From Pseudomonas fluorescens (GTDB lineage: Bacteria > Pseudomonadota > Gammaproteobacteria > Pseudomonadales > Pseudomonadaceae), in NCBI RefSeq assembly GCF_902498195.1, contig NZ_CABVIY010000009.1, forward strand, positions 124,001 through 188,000: a stretch of 64,000 nt of DNA. Reading direction: 5' to 3'. Shown piece by piece: positions 26,515-35,546 of the stretch (position 1 is the stretch's first letter; each line of letters opens with the position of its first letter). A program made the translations under genes and the position numbers. The notes under the pieces were generated by a model, which was not told the DNA's origin, did not search any database, and saw only the letters and a program-made list of their open reading frames with translations.

Positions 26515-27312
26515 TTACGAACAGAAGTCCAGCGGCAGGCGGCGCGGCACGAACTGGCCTTTGCCCAGCTGCTCGGCATCACGCAGGGTGCGCCATGTGT
26601 AGTTAAGTGCAGTCTGTACGGCGCTGGCGAGGTTTTCACCTTGGGCCAGACGGCCGGCGAGGGCGCTGGCCAGGGTGCAGCCGGAGCCGTGATAGCTGCC
26701 GGGCAAGCGCTGGCAGGTGTAGGTTTCGCGCAGGCCGTCGCGGCTGTAGAGGCGATTGTGGATTTCAGTCTCGTCGCCGTGGCCGCCGGTGATCAGCAGG
26801 TGTTTGACGAACGGCAGGAGTTTTTCAGCGCACTCGTCCGCGGTGCCTTCGGGCAGTTCGGCGAGGATCCGGGCTTCGGGAAGATTGGGGGTGGCGATGA
26901 TCGACAGGGGCAGCAGGCGTTCGCGCATGGCGTAGCCCACCTCATCCTTGCCCAGGCGTCCGCCGCCGCCGGCGCGCAGCACCGGGTCGCAGACCACGGG
27001 CAGATGCGGGTGCGCCGAAAGCAGTTCGACAACGGTGTCGACCATTTCCAGGGAACCGAGCATGCCTAGCTTGACCGCCGCGACTTCGGAATCGTTGAGC
27101 ACGGCATTGGCCTGGGCCAATACCCACTCACGGTCGAGGACGCGGAAGTCCGTGACGTTGACGGTGTCTTGCACGGTCAGGGCGGTGACGGCCGGAGCCG
27201 CATGGCAACCCTGGGCGAGCAGGGCTTCGATATCTGCCTGCAAGCCGGCGCCACCACTGGGGTCGTGGCCGGAGAGACAGAGGACAACGGGGCGAGAGCT
27301 GTAGATATTCAT
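26515..27312 (-). CDS. thiD: Hydroxymethylpyrimidine/phosphomethylpyrimidine kinase
   Basis: ThiD phosphorylates HMP twice to HMP-PP, the partner substrate of ThiE. The 265-residue ribokinase-fold protein has the substrate motif GHDPSGGAGLQAD near the N-terminus and the anion-hole/catalytic motif GSGCTLASA near residue 215. The start at 27312 (MNIYSSRPVV) is preferred to one six codons upstream. It heads thiD-thiE-hemL. Confidence 0.95.
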   Translation of the reverse strand: MNIYSSRPVVLCLSGHDPSGGAGLQADIEALLAQGCHAAPAVTALTVQDTVNVTDFRVLDREWVLAQANAVLNDSEVAAVKLGMLGSLEMVDTVVELLSAHPHLPVVCDPVLRAGGGGRLGKDEVGYAMRERLLPLSIIATPNLPEARILAELPEGTADECAEKLLPFVKHLLITGGHGDETEIHNRLYSRDGLRETYTCQRLPGSYHGSGCTLASALAGRLAQGENLASAVQTALNYTWRTLRDAEQLGKGQFVPRRLPLDFCS

Positions 27313-27699
27313 GGTGCGCGAGCTTACCACCAGTCGACCGACGAGTCATGGCGGTCCCCGTAGGAGCGAGCTCGCTCGCGATGGTCGCGAATGATGACGC
27401 GGGGTTGCAGGATAAACGCGGCGACTGTCAGAGCATCTCGAGCGCGCTCGCGCCGACAGGTAGGTTTGCGCCTTCATGTATTCATACCCTTTGACCGATC
27501 AAACAGCTCTAGCTCAGCAATCTTCGCTGGAACGCCCGTTCTAGAGCCTTTGTGGGAAAAGTTTCTGTAGTGCTCAATAGCCATCAGCGGCTATGCTAGA
27601 GTGGATCCAAACCAATAACAGGTATCACCGGTTTTACGTCTGCTCAAAGGGAAATGGGGGGCTTGCTGACTGAACCGGACAGGCCACGCTGGGGCATAA
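27313..27699. other. Intergenic region thiD-ladS with dyads and a repeat
   Basis: This 387-base divergent spacer holds no gene I can support. It contains a family C repeat (27360-27381), a palindrome TTTGACCGATCAAA at 27490-27503, and a dyad ATAGCC-N6-GGCTAT at 27577-27594 overlapping a -10-like TATGCT (27592-27597). The two dyads are candidate operators for ladS; no matching -35 is evident. The TTGA-N4-TCAA spacing is wrong for an ANR/FNR box. Confidence 0.5.
27360..27381. repeat. Palindromic repeat, family C (single unit)
   Basis: The unit GTAGGAGCGAGCTCGCTCGC is a self-complementary palindrome in the thiD-ladS spacer. Variants recur at 35547, 40546 and 46521. Confidence 0.7.
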
Positions 27700-30084
27700 A
27701 TGCGCTATTTGCTGATGTTGCTGCTGTGTTTGCCCCTCTTGGCGAGCGCCGTCGAATTCGATGAGTTCACTCAAAGCCTCCCTCTGGGCCGAACCCTGCA
27801 AGTGTTCGAAGACGCCGACGGTCAGGCGAGCATCGCGCAGGTGCGGGCGCTAGACGCGTCCGGGCACTTCAAGCCCCACGATAAAACCACCCTCAACGCC
27901 GGCTATTCGCGTTCGGTGTTCTGGCTGAAAATCGACTTGCACTACCGCCCGACCAACCCCTCGGCGCATCGCACCTGGCTGCTTGAACTGGCTTATCCAC
28001 CCCTCGATCACCTTGACCTGTACTTGCCCGATGCGGCCGGCCACTATCAATTGGTGCGCCAGACCGGCGATGCCCTGCCGTTTGCCAGTCGCGAGATCCG
28101 CCAGAACAACTACCTGTTCAACCTGGATTTCACCCCCGGCCAATCGCAAACCCTGTACCTGCGCCTGCAAAGCCAGGGCTCGATCCAGGCGCCGGTCACG
28201 TTGTGGTCGAGCACCGCGTACCTTGAAGAGCAACCGGTGCGGCTTTATGTGCTGGGGCTGATCTACGGCGTGTTGCTGGGGATGCTGGTCTACAACCTGT
28301 TCATCTACCTCAGCGTGCGCGACACCAGCTACCTCTATTACATCTTCTATATCGCCTCGTTCGGCCTGTATCAGTTGTCGGTGAATGGTGCGGCCGTGGA
28401 GTATTTCTGGCCGGACAATCCCTGGTGGACCAATGCGGCGACGCCGTTTTTCATTGGTTGCGCCGGGCTGTTCGGCAGTCAGTTCGCCCGCAGTTTCCTG
28501 CAGACGGCCACCCACAGTCGCTGGCTTGACCGCTTGTTGCTGGCGTTGGTGCTGTTCAGTGCGTTGGTGGTCGGGTTGTCGCTGATGACCAGCTACGCAC
28601 TGGCCTTGCGTCTGGCGACAGCCTTGGCGCTGACTTTCACGGTGGTGATTTTTGCCGCGGGGATTTTCGCCTGGCTGCGCGGGCTGCGAGTCGCGCGTTA
28701 TTTCATCATTGCCTGGTCGGCGTTTTTGCTCGGCGGCATCATCAATACCCTGATGGTGCTGGGCTACCTGCCGAACGTGTTCCTGACCATGTATTCCAGC
28801 CAGATCGGCTCGGCCATCGAAGTGGCGCTGTTGTCCCTGGCCCTGGCCGACCGCATCAATGCCATGCGCGAACAGCAGGCACAAACCCTGCTCGATGCCG
28901 GGCAAAAGCTGGAAGTCCTCAACCAGCAGCTGGCGCGCAGTAACCAGCTCAAGGATGAATTCCTCGCGACCCTGACCCACGAATTGCGCACGCCCATGAA
29001 CGGCGTGATCGGTTCGCTGGAGCTGATGCAAACCGTCGAGATGGGCCAGGAACTGGAGCAATACCAGCAGACCGCCGCGGGCTCGGCGCGGGACATGATG
29101 CGCATGGTCAACGGCATTCTCACCCTGACCGAGTTGCAGGCCGGCAAGCTCAAGGCCTCCCCGGCGACTTTCAGCCTGCGCGGCGTGGTCGAGGCGTTAC
29201 GCGCGCAGTTCGACGGCAATGCGTGCAGCAAGTCGCTGGACTTCAAGGTCGAGGTGGCGCCGAACGTGCCGGATCGCCTGCACGGCGACAGTGCCAAGCT
29301 GGCGCAGTGCCTGGAGTGCTTGATCGACAACGCCATCAAATTCACCCGGATCGGCGGGGTGGCGCTGCGGGTAAGCGGGAAAACGGTCACGCCGGATCGA
29401 CTGGCGTTGTCGTTTGCCGTGATCGACACCGGTATCGGCTTCGCCGATTTGGGGGAGGCGACGATGTATCAGCGGTTCTTCCAGCTCGATGGCTCGATGA
29501 CCCGCGAATATGGCGGCCTGGGCGTCGGCCTGGCGATCTGCCGGCAGTTGGTCGAATTGCTCGGCGGGCACCTGACACACCGTTCCGAGCCGGGGCGTGG
29601 CAGTCGTTTCCAGCTGGACGTCGAATTTCAAACCACGGCCACCCAGCCCGCGTCCATGCCCTTGATGGCCCGGGAGCTGCCGCGCCTGCGAGTGCCGCAG
29701 GATTGCACCGTGCTGCTGGTGGATGACGACAACGTCAATCAATTGGTCATGCGCGGGATGCTGCTCAAACTCGGCTTCCGGGTGCGCACCGCAGACAGCG
29801 GCAGTGTCGCGCTCGATTTCCTGCAGCGCGAAACCGTGGATGCCGTGCTGCTCGATTGCCAGTTGCCGCCGCTGGAGGGGGTGTCCGTCTGCTGCCAGAT
29901 CCGTGCATTGCCGGGTTGCGCCGAGTTACCGGTGTTCATGATCGCCCTGGCCGTGGATCGAGAGCGCTGCCCGACCGGTACGCTGATCGATTATCTGAGC
30001 AAACCGGTGAAATTCGAAGATTTGCAGGCGGCACTCCATCGCCGGGTGCTCTGCCCGCAACAGGGCGAAAGCGCCGGCAGTTAG
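27700..30084 (+). CDS. ladS: LadS-type hybrid sensor histidine kinase
   Basis: LadS feeds the Gac/Rsm switch between planktonic and sessile or virulent states; in P. aeruginosa it responds to calcium and relays phosphate to GacS. The 794-residue protein has a signal peptide (cleavage near LASAVEFD), a periplasmic 7TMR-DISMED2 sensor (about 25-165), a 7TMR-DISM membrane block (about 178-390), a HisKA domain with His427 (THELRTPMNG), an HATPase domain (IDNAIKFT, DTGIGF, GLGVGLAI) and a receiver domain with phospho-acceptor Asp719 (LLDCQLPP). The receiver has Ala749 where a Thr/Ser is normally conserved. Its position after thiD-thiE-hemL is the same as I recall for P. aeruginosa ladS. Confidence 0.9.
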   Translation: MRYLLMLLLCLPLLASAVEFDEFTQSLPLGRTLQVFEDADGQASIAQVRALDASGHFKPHDKTTLNAGYSRSVFWLKIDLHYRPTNPSAHRTWLLELAYPPLDHLDLYLPDAAGHYQLVRQTGDALPFASREIRQNNYLFNLDFTPGQSQTLYLRLQSQGSIQAPVTLWSSTAYLEEQPVRLYVLGLIYGVLLGMLVYNLFIYLSVRDTSYLYYIFYIASFGLYQLSVNGAAVEYFWPDNPWWTNAATPFFIGCAGLFGSQFARSFLQTATHSRWLDRLLLALVLFSALVVGLSLMTSYALALRLATALALTFTVVIFAAGIFAWLRGLRVARYFIIAWSAFLLGGIINTLMVLGYLPNVFLTMYSSQIGSAIEVALLSLALADRINAMREQQAQTLLDAGQKLEVLNQQLARSNQLKDEFLATLTHELRTPMNGVIGSLELMQTVEMGQELEQYQQTAAGSARDMMRMVNGILTLTELQAGKLKASPATFSLRGVVEALRAQFDGNACSKSLDFKVEVAPNVPDRLHGDSAKLAQCLECLIDNAIKFTRIGGVALRVSGKTVTPDRLALSFAVIDTGIGFADLGEATMYQRFFQLDGSMTREYGGLGVGLAICRQLVELLGGHLTHRSEPGRGSRFQLDVEFQTTATQPASMPLMARELPRLRVPQDCTVLLVDDDNVNQLVMRGMLLKLGFRVRTADSGSVALDFLQRETVDAVLLDCQLPPLEGVSVCCQIRALPGCAELPVFMIALAVDRERCPTGTLIDYLSKPVKFEDLQAALHRRVLCPQQGESAGS

Positions 30085-30158
30085 GCAGATATGACACTTT
30101 GTTCGGCCAAGGGGCGGTGCTTAACTGAAATCCCTTGGCTGACCAAAGGAGCCCCGTC

Positions 30159-31808
30159 ATGAACCTGCATCAGTTCGCTGAAACCCACGAAGTCACTAAT
30201 CAGCCGCCGTCGCTGGACGGCGCCAACCTGTACCGCATCGATGTGCCCTTGCAGGAGTGGTCGCGGCGTTTCGGGGCCGGGTGGGCCGAGTCGCGGATCG
30301 AGGCTTACGGCGCGCTTGCCGGCGGGCCGCTGATGGAAGCGGGGTTTCTGGCCAACCAGCATAAACCGGTGTTCAACAGTCACGATCGCTATGGTCATCG
30401 CATCGACCTGGTGGAGTTTCACCCGGCCTACCACCAGCTGATGCGCACGGCCATCGAGCATGGCTTGACCTCGCTGCCCTGGGCACATCCGCAGGACGGC
30501 GCCCACGTTGCCCGCGCCTCCATGACGTATCTGCACAGCCAGGCCGAAGCCGGCAGCGGCTGTCCGCTGACCATGACCTTCGCCAGTGTCCCGGCATTGC
30601 GCCTGCAACCGGACCTGGCGGAAAAATGGCTGCCGAAGGTCCTCGCCACCGACTACGACCCGCGCAATGTCGGCATGGCCCACAAGGCCGGGGTCACCAT
30701 CGGCATGGCCATGACCGAGAAGCAGGGCGGCACCGACGTGCGGGCCAACACCACCAAGGCTTACCCGGTGGGCGCCAGCGGTCCTGGCCAGCCCTACGAA
30801 CTGGTGGGGCACAAATGGTTCTGCTCGGCGCCGATGTGCGACGCCTTCCTGACCCTGGCGCAGACCGACAAGGGCTTGACCTGCTTCCTGCTGCCGCGCC
30901 ATCGGCCGGACGATACGCGCAATCAGTTCTACATCCAGCGCCTGAAAAACAAACTCGGCAACTGCTCCAACGCCTCCAGCGAGGTGGAGTTCCGCGGTGC
31001 CCTGGCCTGGATGATCGGCGAAGAGGGGCGGGGCGTGCCGACCATCATTGAAATGGTGGCCATGACCCGCTTCGATTGCATGGTCGGCTCAAGCGCCCTG
31101 ATGCGCCAGGCCCTGACCCAGGCCAGCCATCATTGCGCCCATCGCCTGGTCGGCGGCAAACGGCTCAGCGAACAACCCTTGATGCAGAACGTGCTGGCCG
31201 ACCTGGCGCTGGAAAGCGAAGCGGCACTGGCTTTGAGCCTGCGCATGGGCCGGGCGCTGGATCATCTGGAGGATTCGCAGGAAGCGAAGTTCGCCCGACT
31301 GGTGACCGCCGTGGGCAAGTACTGGATCTGTAAACGCGCGCCGGCCATGATCAACGAAGCGGCCGAATGCATGGGCGGCGCCGGTTATGTCGAAGACAGC
31401 ATCCTGCCAAGGCTCTATCGCGAGGCGCCGGTCAACTCGACATGGGAAGGCTCCGGCAACGTGCAATGCCTGGACGTGTTGCGGGCCCTGTCGAAGGAGC
31501 CGGGGGTGCTGGATGCGTTGTTCAGCGAGTTGGGTGACGGCCATGGCGACAAGCGCCTGGCGGCCCACATCGATCAGCTGCAGGCGGCGTTCAAGGACAC
31601 CAGCGACATCCAGTACCGCGCGCGGCAACTGACAGAAGATATTGCATTGGGGCTTCAGGCGAAGTTGTTGCTGGAGGCCGGTAATTCGGCCGTCAGTGAT
31701 GCTTTTATCGCCAGTCGCCTGAATGGCGGTGGCCGGGTCTACGGTGCGCTGCCCCGTGGGCTGGATGTGGAAGCAATCGTTACCCGTTCCACCCCGCAAG
31801 GCTTCTGA
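30159..31808 (+). CDS. Acyl-CoA dehydrogenase, AidB-like
   Basis: This is a 549-residue flavoprotein of the acyl-CoA dehydrogenase superfamily, AidB branch (longer than the usual 380-400 residues, with an N-terminal extension like NQPPSLDGANLYRIDVPL). Features include the MTEKQGGTDVRANTT flavin/substrate region, the GHKWFCSAPMCDAF segment, and the signature SNASSEVEFRGALAW. E. coli AidB is a DNA-binding flavoprotein of the alkylation response with weak isovaleryl-CoA dehydrogenase activity; whether this copy does the same is unknown. AAAGGA lies 8 bases before ATG 30159. It appears monocistronic. Confidence 0.88.
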   Translation: MNLHQFAETHEVTNQPPSLDGANLYRIDVPLQEWSRRFGAGWAESRIEAYGALAGGPLMEAGFLANQHKPVFNSHDRYGHRIDLVEFHPAYHQLMRTAIEHGLTSLPWAHPQDGAHVARASMTYLHSQAEAGSGCPLTMTFASVPALRLQPDLAEKWLPKVLATDYDPRNVGMAHKAGVTIGMAMTEKQGGTDVRANTTKAYPVGASGPGQPYELVGHKWFCSAPMCDAFLTLAQTDKGLTCFLLPRHRPDDTRNQFYIQRLKNKLGNCSNASSEVEFRGALAWMIGEEGRGVPTIIEMVAMTRFDCMVGSSALMRQALTQASHHCAHRLVGGKRLSEQPLMQNVLADLALESEAALALSLRMGRALDHLEDSQEAKFARLVTAVGKYWICKRAPAMINEAAECMGGAGYVEDSILPRLYREAPVNSTWEGSGNVQCLDVLRALSKEPGVLDALFSELGDGHGDKRLAAHIDQLQAAFKDTSDIQYRARQLTEDIALGLQAKLLLEAGNSAVSDAFIASRLNGGGRVYGALPRGLDVEAIVTRSTPQGF

Positions 31809-31824
31809 ACAACAGCCTCCCCCT

Positions 31825-31912
31825 GTGGGAGCGGGCTTGCTCGCGAAGGCGGCGAATCAGTCGACACCTGCATTGGCTGACATACCGCTTTCGCGAGCAA
31901 GCCCGCTCCCAC
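31825..31912. repeat. REP-type palindromic pair, family A
   Basis: Inverted family A units (31825-31848 and 31890-31912) with a 41-base loop lie between two co-directional genes. The loop carries the TGACA-containing spacer seen in several other family A pairs. Confidence 0.92.
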
Positions 31913-32016
31913 ATTGGATCCTGGTGGACTTGGCATTTGTGTAATCGTCACTGTTCCCGTGAAGCGACGATGCAGGCAAGATGAAGCTCTGCAAGTCAGA
32001 ACACAGGATGCTGATC

Positions 32017-33480
32017 GTGACCGAAGCTTTTATTGTCGTTCAAACCGCCGAGCAAGCCGTGGATCGGCTTGCGCTCTTGCACAATCGTGCAACCACCGCG
32101 CTGAACCAGGCGCTCAAGCGCTACCTCAAGGACCGGGTCGAGCCGGACGCCGAGCAACGGGCGATGTTTCGTTATCCCGAACTGCGTCTGACCTACCATT
32201 GCCAGGGCGAAGTCCCGCAGACCACCCGCGCGTACGCCAAAGTCCAGCTGCCGGGCACCTACAGCGTCACGGTCACCCATCCATCGGCTTTCCGTAAATA
32301 CCTGCTGGAACAGCTGGTGCCGCTGATGCACGACTTCACCGTGACGGTGGAAGTGGGTATCAGCCAGCAGAACATTCCTTATCCCTATGTGGTCGAGCAG
32401 GGCGATGAGCTGGCCGGTTCCGGCGTCACCGCGGCGGTATTGGCGCGAGTGTTCCCCAGCACGGATCTGTCGGCGGCGACCGATGGCATTGCCGATGGCC
32501 TGTACGATTGGGAAAACACCGATCCGCTGCCCCTGGCCTTGTTCGACGCGGCTCGGGTGGACTTCTCCCTGCGCCGCCTGGTGCATTACACCGGCAGCGA
32601 CTGGCGCCATGTGCAACCGTGGATCCTGCTGACCAACTATCACCGCTATGTCGACCAGTTCATCGTCCACGGCCTGGAGCAGTTGCGCAGCGACCCGCGT
32701 TTCGTGCGCATGGTGTTGCCGGGCAACGTGGTGATCGAAAAGAGCATGGACCACGGCGAAGCCTCGGCCATTGCCGCCGGTGTGGTCTGGCACCGTTACC
32801 AGATGCCGGCGTATCACCTGATCGCCAGCGACGGCCACGGCGTGACGCTGGTGAACATCGGTGTCGGCCCCTCCAACGCCAAGAACATCACCGATCACCT
32901 GGCGGTGCTGCGTCCGCACTGCTGGCTGATGATCGGCCACTGCGGCGGCTTGCGTCAGTCGCAGACCATCGGCGACTACGTACTGGCGCACGCCTACATG
33001 CGTCGCGACGGGATTCTCGACCGCGTAGTGCCGCCGAACATTCCGATCCCGGCCCTGGCCGAAGTGCAGATGGCCTTGCAACAGGCGGCGGCGAACATCA
33101 CCGGCGAGAAGGGCGACGAGCTGAAAAAACGCCTGCGCACCGGCACCGTGCTGACGTACGACGACCGCAACTGGGAGCTGCGCTGGGCCCAGGAGCGACC
33201 GCTGATCAACCTGTCCCGCGCCGTGGCGGTGGACATGGAAAGCGGCACCATCGCCGCCCAGGGTTATCGCTTGCGGGTGCCCTACGGCACATTGCTCTGC
33301 GTTTCGGATAAACCGCTGCACAGCGAAATCAAGCTGCCAGGCTCGGCCAACGCGTTCTATGAGCGTGCAGTCAGCCAGCACCTGAAAATCGGTATCGAAG
33401 CGGTGGACCTGTTGCGTACCGAACTCAACTCGCTGCATTCGCGCAAACTGCGCAGCTTCGACGAGCCGCCGTTCCGCTAA
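32017..33480 (+). CDS. amn: AMP nucleosidase
   Basis: Amn hydrolyses AMP to adenine and ribose-5-phosphate and so regulates adenylate pools. The 487-residue protein has the family N-terminal domain and a C-terminal nucleoside-phosphorylase fold (LVNIGVGPSNAKNITDHLA, GHCGGLRQSQTIGDYVLA, VDMESGTIAAQGYR). I chose the GTG at 32017 because AGGA at 32005-32008 is 8 bases upstream; in-frame ATGs at 32008 and 31981 are alternatives. The gene is followed by an 8-bp hairpin (GTCAGGGC/GCCCTGAC, 33503-33531) without a T run. Confidence 0.93.
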   Translation: MTEAFIVVQTAEQAVDRLALLHNRATTALNQALKRYLKDRVEPDAEQRAMFRYPELRLTYHCQGEVPQTTRAYAKVQLPGTYSVTVTHPSAFRKYLLEQLVPLMHDFTVTVEVGISQQNIPYPYVVEQGDELAGSGVTAAVLARVFPSTDLSAATDGIADGLYDWENTDPLPLALFDAARVDFSLRRLVHYTGSDWRHVQPWILLTNYHRYVDQFIVHGLEQLRSDPRFVRMVLPGNVVIEKSMDHGEASAIAAGVVWHRYQMPAYHLIASDGHGVTLVNIGVGPSNAKNITDHLAVLRPHCWLMIGHCGGLRQSQTIGDYVLAHAYMRRDGILDRVVPPNIPIPALAEVQMALQQAAANITGEKGDELKKRLRTGTVLTYDDRNWELRWAQERPLINLSRAVAVDMESGTIAAQGYRLRVPYGTLLCVSDKPLHSEIKLPGSANAFYERAVSQHLKIGIEAVDLLRTELNSLHSRKLRSFDEPPFR

Positions 33481-33551
33481 CGGTTGTCATGGTCATTTGG
33501 CTGTCAGGGCACTAGCATTAGCAGCCCTGACCGTTAGATGTTCTCTTTGCC

Positions 33552-34187
33552 ATGTCCCGTCCACAACGCCCCGTTTCCCGCCATCCTGGCGCGAAGCCTT
33601 CGCCTTCTGCCCCGCGTCGTGTCGCCAAGGCGCCACCGGCCGAGCCAAAACTGATCCTGTTCAACAAACCGTTCGACGTGCTGACGCAATTCAGCGACGG
33701 TGAAGGGCGTGCGACGCTCAAGGACTTTATCGGGATTCCGGGGATTTACCCGGCAGGACGGCTGGACCGCGACAGCGAAGGTTTGCTGCTGCTGACCAAC
33801 GACGGCCAGTTGCAGGCGCGCATTGCCGACCCGAAGCACAAACTGGCCAAGACCTATTGGGTGCAAGTCGAAGGTGAACCCAGCGCCGAGCAGTTGCAGC
33901 GCTTGCGTGACGGTGTCGAACTGAACGACGGCATGACCTTGCCCGCCGAGGCGCGGCCACTGGATGAGCCCGCGTTGTGGCCACGCAATCCGCCGGTGCG
34001 CTTTCGTAAAAGCGTGCCGACCAGCTGGCTGGAGCTGGTGATTCGCGAAGGCCGCAATCGGCAGGTGCGGCGCATGACGGCGGCGGTCGGCTTGCCGACG
34101 TTGCGGCTGGTGCGGGTCAGGATCGGCGACTGGACGATCGAAGGGCTCGATCAAGGCCAGTGGAAGGAAGTGCCGGCGCGGTTATAG
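33552..34187 (+). CDS. rluE: 23S rRNA pseudouridine synthase RluE (RsuA family)
   Basis: RluE makes pseudouridine 2457 in 23S rRNA. The 211-residue protein lacks the S4 domain seen in RsuA; after a basic N-terminal extension it has the catalytic motif GRLDRDSEGLLLLTNDG with Asp72 and the RsuA-family C-terminal motif EGRNRQVRRMTAAVG. The last 6 bases overlap the convergent DUF2788 gene. Family is secure; the exact target uridine is inferred from similarity to RluE. Confidence 0.9.
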   Translation: MSRPQRPVSRHPGAKPSPSAPRRVAKAPPAEPKLILFNKPFDVLTQFSDGEGRATLKDFIGIPGIYPAGRLDRDSEGLLLLTNDGQLQARIADPKHKLAKTYWVQVEGEPSAEQLQRLRDGVELNDGMTLPAEARPLDEPALWPRNPPVRFRKSVPTSWLELVIREGRNRQVRRMTAAVGLPTLRLVRVRIGDWTIEGLDQGQWKEVPARL

Positions 34188-34391
34188 CGTGCCGGTCTCG
34201 ATCAGGCCGATCACCACGCTTTTGATCACAAATGCCGCGACGCCCAGGCCGAGCACGAAGAACAGGATGAAGGAGCCAAAGCGCCCGGCCTTGGACTTCT
34301 TCGCCAGATCCCAGACGATGAAACCCATGAAAATGATCAGGATGCTGACCAGGCCGGTCATCATCCACTCTTCGAATACTGCAGGATCCAT
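34182..34391 (-). CDS. DUF2788 family membrane protein
   Basis: This is a 69-residue protein with two predicted membrane helices (SILIIFMGFIVWDLA and SFILFFVLGLGVAAFVI) separated by a short basic loop (KKSKAGRFG). DUF2788 proteins are small inner-membrane proteins of unknown function in gamma-proteobacteria. The tail overlaps rluE by 6 bases in the convergent direction. Confidence 0.8.
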   Translation of the reverse strand: MDPAVFEEWMMTGLVSILIIFMGFIVWDLAKKSKAGRFGSFILFFVLGLGVAAFVIKSVVIGLIETGTL

Positions 34392-34515
34392 CGGACATCT
34401 CCAGCGCGGGCGGGGCTAAAAGGCGCTGGAGTATAAGGCATGGCGGGTGCTGGCAGAGCAGGGCTGCGGCGGTGTGTCGCAGCTATTCGTCGCCCGGCTG
34501 GTGTTGGGCTGGCTC

Positions 34516-34610
34516 TTGTAGGAGCTGCCGTAGGCTGCGATCTTTTGATCTTGCTTTTAAGAAACAAGATCGAAAGATCGCAGCCTCGTTTCACTCGTCA
34601 GCGCCTACAA
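34516..34610. repeat. Palindromic repeat pair, family B
   Basis: Inverted family B units start TTGTAGGAGCTGCCG and end CCTACAA, with the inner arms CTGCGATCTTTTGATCTTG and its complement around a 7-base loop. The two halves could pair over most of their length, with imperfections in the right half. Confidence 0.88.
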
Positions 34611-34621
34611 AGGGATGCGCT

Positions 34622-35101
34622 TCAGCTACGCAGATGGGTCAAAGGCAGTTCGGTACTGTTCAGCACCTGGTTCAACACAAAACTCGAGCGCACACTGGTC
34701 ACCCCTTCAATCCGGGTCAAATGCCCCAACAGCAACTTCTGATAATGGTCCATGTCCGGCACCACGACCTTCAGTTGATAGTCGGCATCCATCCCGGTGA
34801 CCAGGCTGCATTCCAGCACCTGCGGCAAGGTGCGGATGGCCGCTTCGAAGTTTTCGAAACGCTCCGGCGTGTGCCGGTCCATGCCGATCAGCACATACGC
34901 CGTCAGGCTCAGGCCGAGCATCTTGCGGTCGAGCAGCGCGACCTGGCGGGTGATGTAGCCGTCGTCCTCCAGTTGCTTGACCCGGCGTGAACAGGGGGAC
35001 GGCGACAGACCGATGCGTTCGGCCAGCTCCTGATTGGAAATGCGCGCGTCGCGCTGCAATTCAGCCAAAATGCTCAGGTCGTATCGGTCGAGTTTGCTCA
35101 T
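34622..35101 (-). CDS. Lrp/AsnC family transcriptional regulator
   Basis: This is a 159-residue DNA-binding protein with an N-terminal winged helix-turn-helix (about residues 5-60; NQELAERIGLSPSPCSRRVKQL) and a C-terminal RAM effector domain (about 70-150; VLECSLVTGMDADYQLKVV). Members sense amino acids. The start is ATG 35101, with AAGGA 8 bases upstream; a TTG one codon earlier is unlikely. It sits next to a large spacer with a candidate RNA reading the other way, which may be its target. Which amino acid it senses cannot be told. Confidence 0.9.
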   Translation of the reverse strand: MSKLDRYDLSILAELQRDARISNQELAERIGLSPSPCSRRVKQLEDDGYITRQVALLDRKMLGLSLTAYVLIGMDRHTPERFENFEAAIRTLPQVLECSLVTGMDADYQLKVVVPDMDHYQKLLLGHLTRIEGVTSVRSSFVLNQVLNSTELPLTHLRS

Positions 35102-35221
35102 CAAACGTTTCCTTGTTGTAACTATTGCGACAGATTATCTATCCAGGGTTAAAAATTGCGCAAGTGATGTTTAATTCAGCAATCTTCGCAATCCTCTGCC
35201 GGCGCTCCGAGCCTATTCTTA

Positions 35222-35416
35222 TCACCAGAATCACTGCTCGGACAAACAGTCCAGTGCGGCTCGCCCAATCAGGCCAGCTGCGGTCGCCACCCCCACAGGG
35301 GATGTGCCGGCCCCCGAGCTGCACACTGTCCAGAAGACGGCGTGAGGTGAGCCGACGTCAAAAGCGTCGAGCACGGACGAAGTTCTCAAGGGGAGGCCGA
35401 AAGGTCTCCCCTTTTT
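35222..35416 (+). ncRNA. Candidate small RNA or attenuated leader
   Basis: About 195 GC-rich bases contain several short stems (for example CGACG-N7-CGTCG and CGGC-N9-GCCG) and end at a strong intrinsic terminator. A -10-like TATTCT lies at 35214-35219 but no clear -35 is seen, so the 5' end is a guess. It is not a recognisable 6S, tmRNA, RNase P, SRP, RsmX/Y/Z or CrcZ-type RNA. Any reading frame through it lacks a ribosome site and normal codon bias. It could be an Lrp-regulated sRNA. Confidence 0.4.
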
Positions 35417-35418
35417 CT
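35388..35418 (+). terminator. Intrinsic terminator ending the candidate RNA
   Basis: A 9-bp stem (GGGGAGGCC with GGTCTCCCC, one G-U pair) is closed by a GAAA tetraloop and followed immediately by TTTTT. No annotated gene precedes it on this strand, so an unannotated transcript must end here. Confidence 0.88.
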
Positions 35419-35546
35419 TGCCCGCGATTTTTTGCGCCCCTTGATGACCCGTCGCTCAATAAATAAGTTTCGCGACTGATAACCTGTTGCAGAACCGGCC
35501 TGGGCATTACCAGTCTTAGCTACAAGCGCCGTTCGCCTACTGACTT

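Noticed and set aside
25873..27312. TPP riboswitch before thiD
   Set aside because: No conserved TPP-box sequence or suitable leader is present upstream of thiD; the spacer is only a divergent promoter region with repeats.
27490..27503. ANR/FNR box upstream of ladS
   Set aside because: The palindrome is TTGA-N4-TCAA; an ANR box needs TTGAT-N4-ATCAA, so the half-site spacing is wrong.
35125..35466. 113-codon open frame in the Lrp-DUF6515 spacer
   Set aside because: No ribosome site, Arg/Ser-rich composition, and it runs through the terminator hairpin; better explained as non-coding.
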